Source: Pectobacterium punjabense
GTDB taxonomy: Bacteria > Pseudomonadota > Gammaproteobacteria > Enterobacterales > Enterobacteriaceae
Direction of reading: 5' to 3'
Assembly (NCBI RefSeq): GCF_012427845.1
Contig: NZ_CP038498.1
Coordinates: 3,038,001-3,102,000, forward strand
DNA length: 64,000 nt
Under the pieces are notes generated by a model. That model was not told the origin of the DNA and searched no databases. It saw nothing but the letters and a program-made list of their open reading frames with translations. A program made the position numbers and the translations under genes. Positions 61,199 to 64,000 of the stretch are shown in pieces; positions within the stretch are counted from its first letter, which is position 1; the number at the start of each line of letters is the position of its first letter.

Positions 61199-62143
61199 TC
61201 AATGCTGTGTTTCATTGAGGATCGCCGTAACCAGTTGCTCCAACTCTTCTGTCTCAAGCTGAGTGACCTGCTGCACGCTGTGTTTATCCATTCCCGTTAG
61301 CAATAAATTACGGGCAATTTGTCTGGCACTGCTTTTCATCCCTTGTTCAATGCCCTGCTCCAATCCTTGCTGAATACCGCGTTGAATTCCTTCCTCGAAT
61401 CCCATTTTTTTCAATTGTTCTGCAATCGTCATAATGTCCTCCTGACCGGTTGATAGCGGTGCAGCCAGTGCGTCAATGAAATCTGCGGGTTTAGATGTGT
61501 TGCCCGCTTGTGCAATATAAAATAACAGCGCCCGACGCTGCGTCAGCGGCACCGACCAGTGTTCAAATAGTAACCCAATCTCTCGCGCCAACTCCAGCAT
61601 ATCACGGGTACGAATATGCTTCTGTACCAATTCCAGTAACGCCATACGCCGGTGCGTGCGAATCTCATCGTCCGGCATAACGGTTAAATCAACCAGTGGG
61701 AAAGGTTGTTCATACAGCGCTTGTGCCAGTATGGGATCGGCGAAGCTGTCCAGCCAGCGAAGGCTGTAAGGATAAGGTCGCGATCTGCCATGGTAAAACA
61801 GCAGGGGCACCACCAGAGGTAAACGATCGTGTCCTTGATCCAGATGTTGCTGCATGGCGGCCAGGCAATAGCGCAGTAGTCGGAAAGCCATCTGCTTTTC
61901 CAGGCGACTTTGGTGTTCAATCACGCAGTAAATGTACCCTTTACCTGCGGTGGTGCGCAGCGAGTACAGCACGTCCGATATCCGCGCACGCAGCTTTTCA
62001 TCAATAAACGACGCCGACTCCAATTGCAGTGTGTTGAAATCACATCGCTCACGAATGCTATCCGGTAGATGGATAGTCAGAAAATCCCGTGCGACCGCGA
62101 TGTCGCTCAGAAACAGTTTAAAGATCGCATCATGCGATGGCAT
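61199..62143 (-). CDS. Rpn family (YhgA-like) PD-(D/E)XK nuclease
   Basis: The protein has 314 residues from the ATG at 62143, with AGGGG before it; a GTG at 62167 is possible. The N-terminus SHDAIFKLFL and the nuclease core with ARISDVLYSLR and YIYCVIEHQS (D..E.Q) match the recombination-promoting nuclease family. The C-terminal part carries short G-rich repeats (EEGIQRGIQQGLEQGIEQG), as in other Rpn proteins, which vary in copy number. It stands alone in the minus direction. Confidence 0.85.
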   Translation of the reverse strand: MPSHDAIFKLFLSDIAVARDFLTIHLPDSIRERCDFNTLQLESASFIDEKLRARISDVLYSLRTTAGKGYIYCVIEHQSRLEKQMAFRLLRYCLAAMQQHLDQGHDRLPLVVPLLFYHGRSRPYPYSLRWLDSFADPILAQALYEQPFPLVDLTVMPDDEIRTHRRMALLELVQKHIRTRDMLELAREIGLLFEHWSVPLTQRRALLFYIAQAGNTSKPADFIDALAAPLSTGQEDIMTIAEQLKKMGFEEGIQRGIQQGLEQGIEQGMKSSARQIARNLLLTGMDKHSVQQVTQLETEELEQLVTAILNETQH

Positions 62144-62306
62144 TTCATCCCCTTTCTTGTCAGACACTGGCTAAAACTCAGTGAGGAGGATAAGGGGGAT
62201 GCGGTATCAAAACAGAAAACGGCATAGGAAGTGGAAAGCGCCTCGAAGAAAACACGTTTTTCATGTTAAAAACAAGGCGCTAATCGTCGAAAAGAATCTG
62301 TTGCCG

Positions 62307-63140
62307 TCAGGCAGCTTCATGTTTTTCCATCGTCAGCCGCGCGGGAATCGCGTCAACACCCAGTGCCGGATGGCGGCAGAAGCGAACGACGTCACCGACC
62401 ACCAGCAGGCTGGGCGACTGTGGTTGATAGCGTGCCAATAATGCCGGTAGGGTTGCCAGCGTCGCGGTCAATAGCCGCTGATCGGGCTGAGTACCGCGTT
62501 CGATAATCGCAACGGGCGTCTGCGCGGACAGCCCGTGTTCAATCAGGCGCTGACACAGCCGACTGCTGTGGCTCAACCCCATGTAGAACACCAGCGTTTG
62601 CTGGCTGTCCGCCAGCGTCGGCCAGTCCAACTGTGGTTCGCCATCGCGCGAATGCCCCGTCACAAAACGCACCGACTGCGCACAGGCACGGTGAGTTAGC
62701 GGTAGTCCTACCGCCGCGGCGCAGCCCGTCGCCGCAGTAATGCCCGGCACCACGTGACAGACAATTCCCGCCTGCTGGGCATAGTCCATTTCTTCGCCAC
62801 CACGCCCAAAAATAAACGGATCGCCGCCCTTGAGACGGATCACCCGCTGTCCTGCCTGCGCTAGCTCGACCAACAACTGATTGATTTTTTCCTGCGACAG
62901 TCGATGACAGCCGCGCGTTTTGCCGACGTCGATACACAGCGCCTGTTCTGGCACCAGATCCATAATCTCTGCCGACACCAGCCGATCGTAAACCACAACA
63001 TCCGCCTGCTGGATTGCTCGCAGCGCCTTCAGCGTCAGCAGTTCCGCATCCCCCGGACCTGCACCCACCAGCCAGATTTCACCACCGAGTACGGGCTGAC
63101 GCCGCTGCCCCTGTGCCAATATTGATTGTGTTGTCATCAT
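62307..63140 (-). CDS. cobA: Uroporphyrinogen-III C-methyltransferase
   Basis: The 277-residue SUMT has the motif [15 protein letters not shown] near the N-terminus, [16 protein letters not shown] and VPGITAATG for SAM binding. It makes precorrin-2 for siroheme. ATG 63140 was chosen for GAGG seven bases before it. It lies 25 nt after the nasA stop, so it supplies siroheme for nitrite reduction as part of the nitrate assimilation operon. Confidence 0.92.
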   Translation of the reverse strand: MMTTQSILAQGQRRQPVLGGEIWLVGAGPGDAELLTLKALRAIQQADVVVYDRLVSAEIMDLVPEQALCIDVGKTRGCHRLSQEKINQLLVELAQAGQRVIRLKGGDPFIFGRGGEEMDYAQQAGIVCHVVPGITAATGCAAAVGLPLTHRACAQSVRFVTGHSRDGEPQLDWPTLADSQQTLVFYMGLSHSSRLCQRLIEHGLSAQTPVAIIERGTQPDQRLLTATLATLPALLARYQPQSPSLLVVGDVVRFCRHPALGVDAIPARLTMEKHEAA

Positions 63141-63165
63141 GTCACACCTCATTACGCCGTGGCGC

Positions 63166-64000
63166 TCAACCTGCTTTTTTCAGTTCATCGACCGTTATTG
63201 GTACATGCTGACTCAATAAGGCCTTCAGTTCGGGGATACAGGAACCACAGTTAGTGCCACATTTCAGCGTGCCGCCTAATGCCGCCACGCTATGGCACCC
63301 TTTACGAATCGCGCCGACGATGATCGCTTCACCGACGCTATAGCAACTGCAAATCGTCGCCCCTTGCGTCACCTGCCCCTGCGGTGCCTGACCCGCCAAC
63401 AGCGCCTGACGCTCATGCGGCAACAGTGGCGGTGTGGCAAACGCCTGACACACCGCATCGCTGTCGATGCGTAGCGTTTGTGCACTGACATAACAGGCCA
63501 GCACGACGCGCCCCTCACGCCAGCCAATCAGGTGAAACACGCCGTTGCCCTGTGCGATCTGGCACTGCATATTTTCCAATCCATAATGCTCAGTTAGCCA
63601 TGCTTGCCAGTCGTCTACCGGCGTGCGGTCGGCAAACAGATACTGCGTCACACCTTCATGGGGCACTTTGCTCCAATAGGTTGCAGGCGGCGGCAGAACA
63701 TCATGCTCTGCGGGTAATGTTAATGGCGCTAAAACCGGTTCATCGGCAAAAAATAGCGTAGCCTGCCAGGCGGTATGCCACGGCTGGATACGCACCCGAC
63801 TGTGTTTACTTTCCGGCTGACCGGAATACGGATCGGTAATCGGGGCAACTAAACTGTCAGCTCGCGCCTGAGCGCTGAACTGCTGATTCCAATGCATCGG
63901 CGCAAACACGCTGCCGCGCGCCTGCCCAACATCAAGGCGCGCCCGCGCCAACATCCAGCCATGAACCGATGACAGACGTACCAAATCGCCTGCCTGAATA
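63166..64000 (-). CDS. nasA: Assimilatory nitrate reductase catalytic subunit, C-terminal part (cut by window edge)
   Basis: About 278 C-terminal residues are visible; the N-terminus lies beyond 64000. The molybdopterin dinucleotide-binding end ([14 protein letters not shown] and [16 protein letters not shown]) is followed by a BFD-type [2Fe-2S] domain with four cysteines ([10 protein letters not shown] and CGTNCGSC). A BFD-like tail is found in Klebsiella-type NasA. With cobA next, the assignment to nitrate assimilation is strong. Confidence 0.87.
   Translation of the reverse strand, partial: IQAGDLVRLSSVHGWMLARARLDVGQARGSVFAPMHWNQQFSAQARADSLVAPITDPYSGQPESKHSRVRIQPWHTAWQATLFFADEPVLAPLTLPAEHDVLPPPATYWSKVPHEGVTQYLFADRTPVDDWQAWLTEHYGLENMQCQIAQGNGVFHLIGWREGRVVLACYVSAQTLRIDSDAVCQAFATPPLLPHERQALLAGQAPQGQVTQGATICSCYSVGEAIIVGAIRKGCHSVAALGGTLKCGTNCGSCIPELKALLSQHVPITVDELKKAG

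Overview
The window looks like chromosome of a soft-rot enterobacterium (Pectobacterium or a close relative). This is inferred from gene content: an enterobacterial YehS, an assimilatory nitrate reductase/siroheme pair, many ABC, RND and TTT transporters, and the family repeat that begins ATACCCTAAATAATTCGAGTT. No ribosomal or other typing marker is present, so the genus is an inference.

Positions 1-7400 are the end of an AT-rich genomic island. Its right boundary is an isolated copy of the last 24 nt of a tRNA-Asn gene (7377-7400), followed by a terminator. The other junction and the integrase must lie left of the window. The island carries an OLD-type ABC ATPase with a TOPRIM-like region (cut by the left edge), a truncated H-NS paralogue of the H-NST kind, several small unknown proteins separated by GNRA-loop hairpins, an AlpA-type regulator, a DUF6387-like protein and a multi-span membrane alpha/beta-hydrolase.

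7.8-30 kb holds export and stress functions. It starts with a secreted hydrolase, then a TetR-controlled tripartite RND pump (MFS, RND, MFP, tetR, divergent outer-membrane channel) with two matching operators. An SDR, a divergent LepA/EF4 paralogue, a SulP transporter and an enolase-superfamily dehydratase behind a LacI-like palindrome follow. A second RND pump with a MipA/OmpV protein and a divergent two-component system completes the block.

30-45 kb has a polar amino-acid ABC transporter split around an MmgE/PrpD gene and ending with a class IV aminotransferase-like protein that seems to lack its catalytic lysine. Next come a MORN-type repeat protein, an SMR pump, an SDR/LysR pair, an ArsR/old-yellow-enzyme pair, a deletion scar that fuses a sugar kinase start to a sugar ABC ATPase start, and a lone acireductone dioxygenase.

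44.7-54.8 kb is one long minus-strand operon: flavin monooxygenase, alpha/beta-hydrolase, DppB/C permeases, a creatinase-like M24 protein, DppD/F ATPases, DppA-like binding protein and two carboxymuconolactone-decarboxylase-fold proteins. A LysR gene is divergent from it. It reads as an uptake and breakdown pathway for a peptide-like or amidino compound. 56.5-60.5 kb is a tripartite tricarboxylate transporter followed by an opine-dehydrogenase-like gene. The window ends with yehS, an Rpn-type nuclease, cobA and the C-terminal part of nasA.
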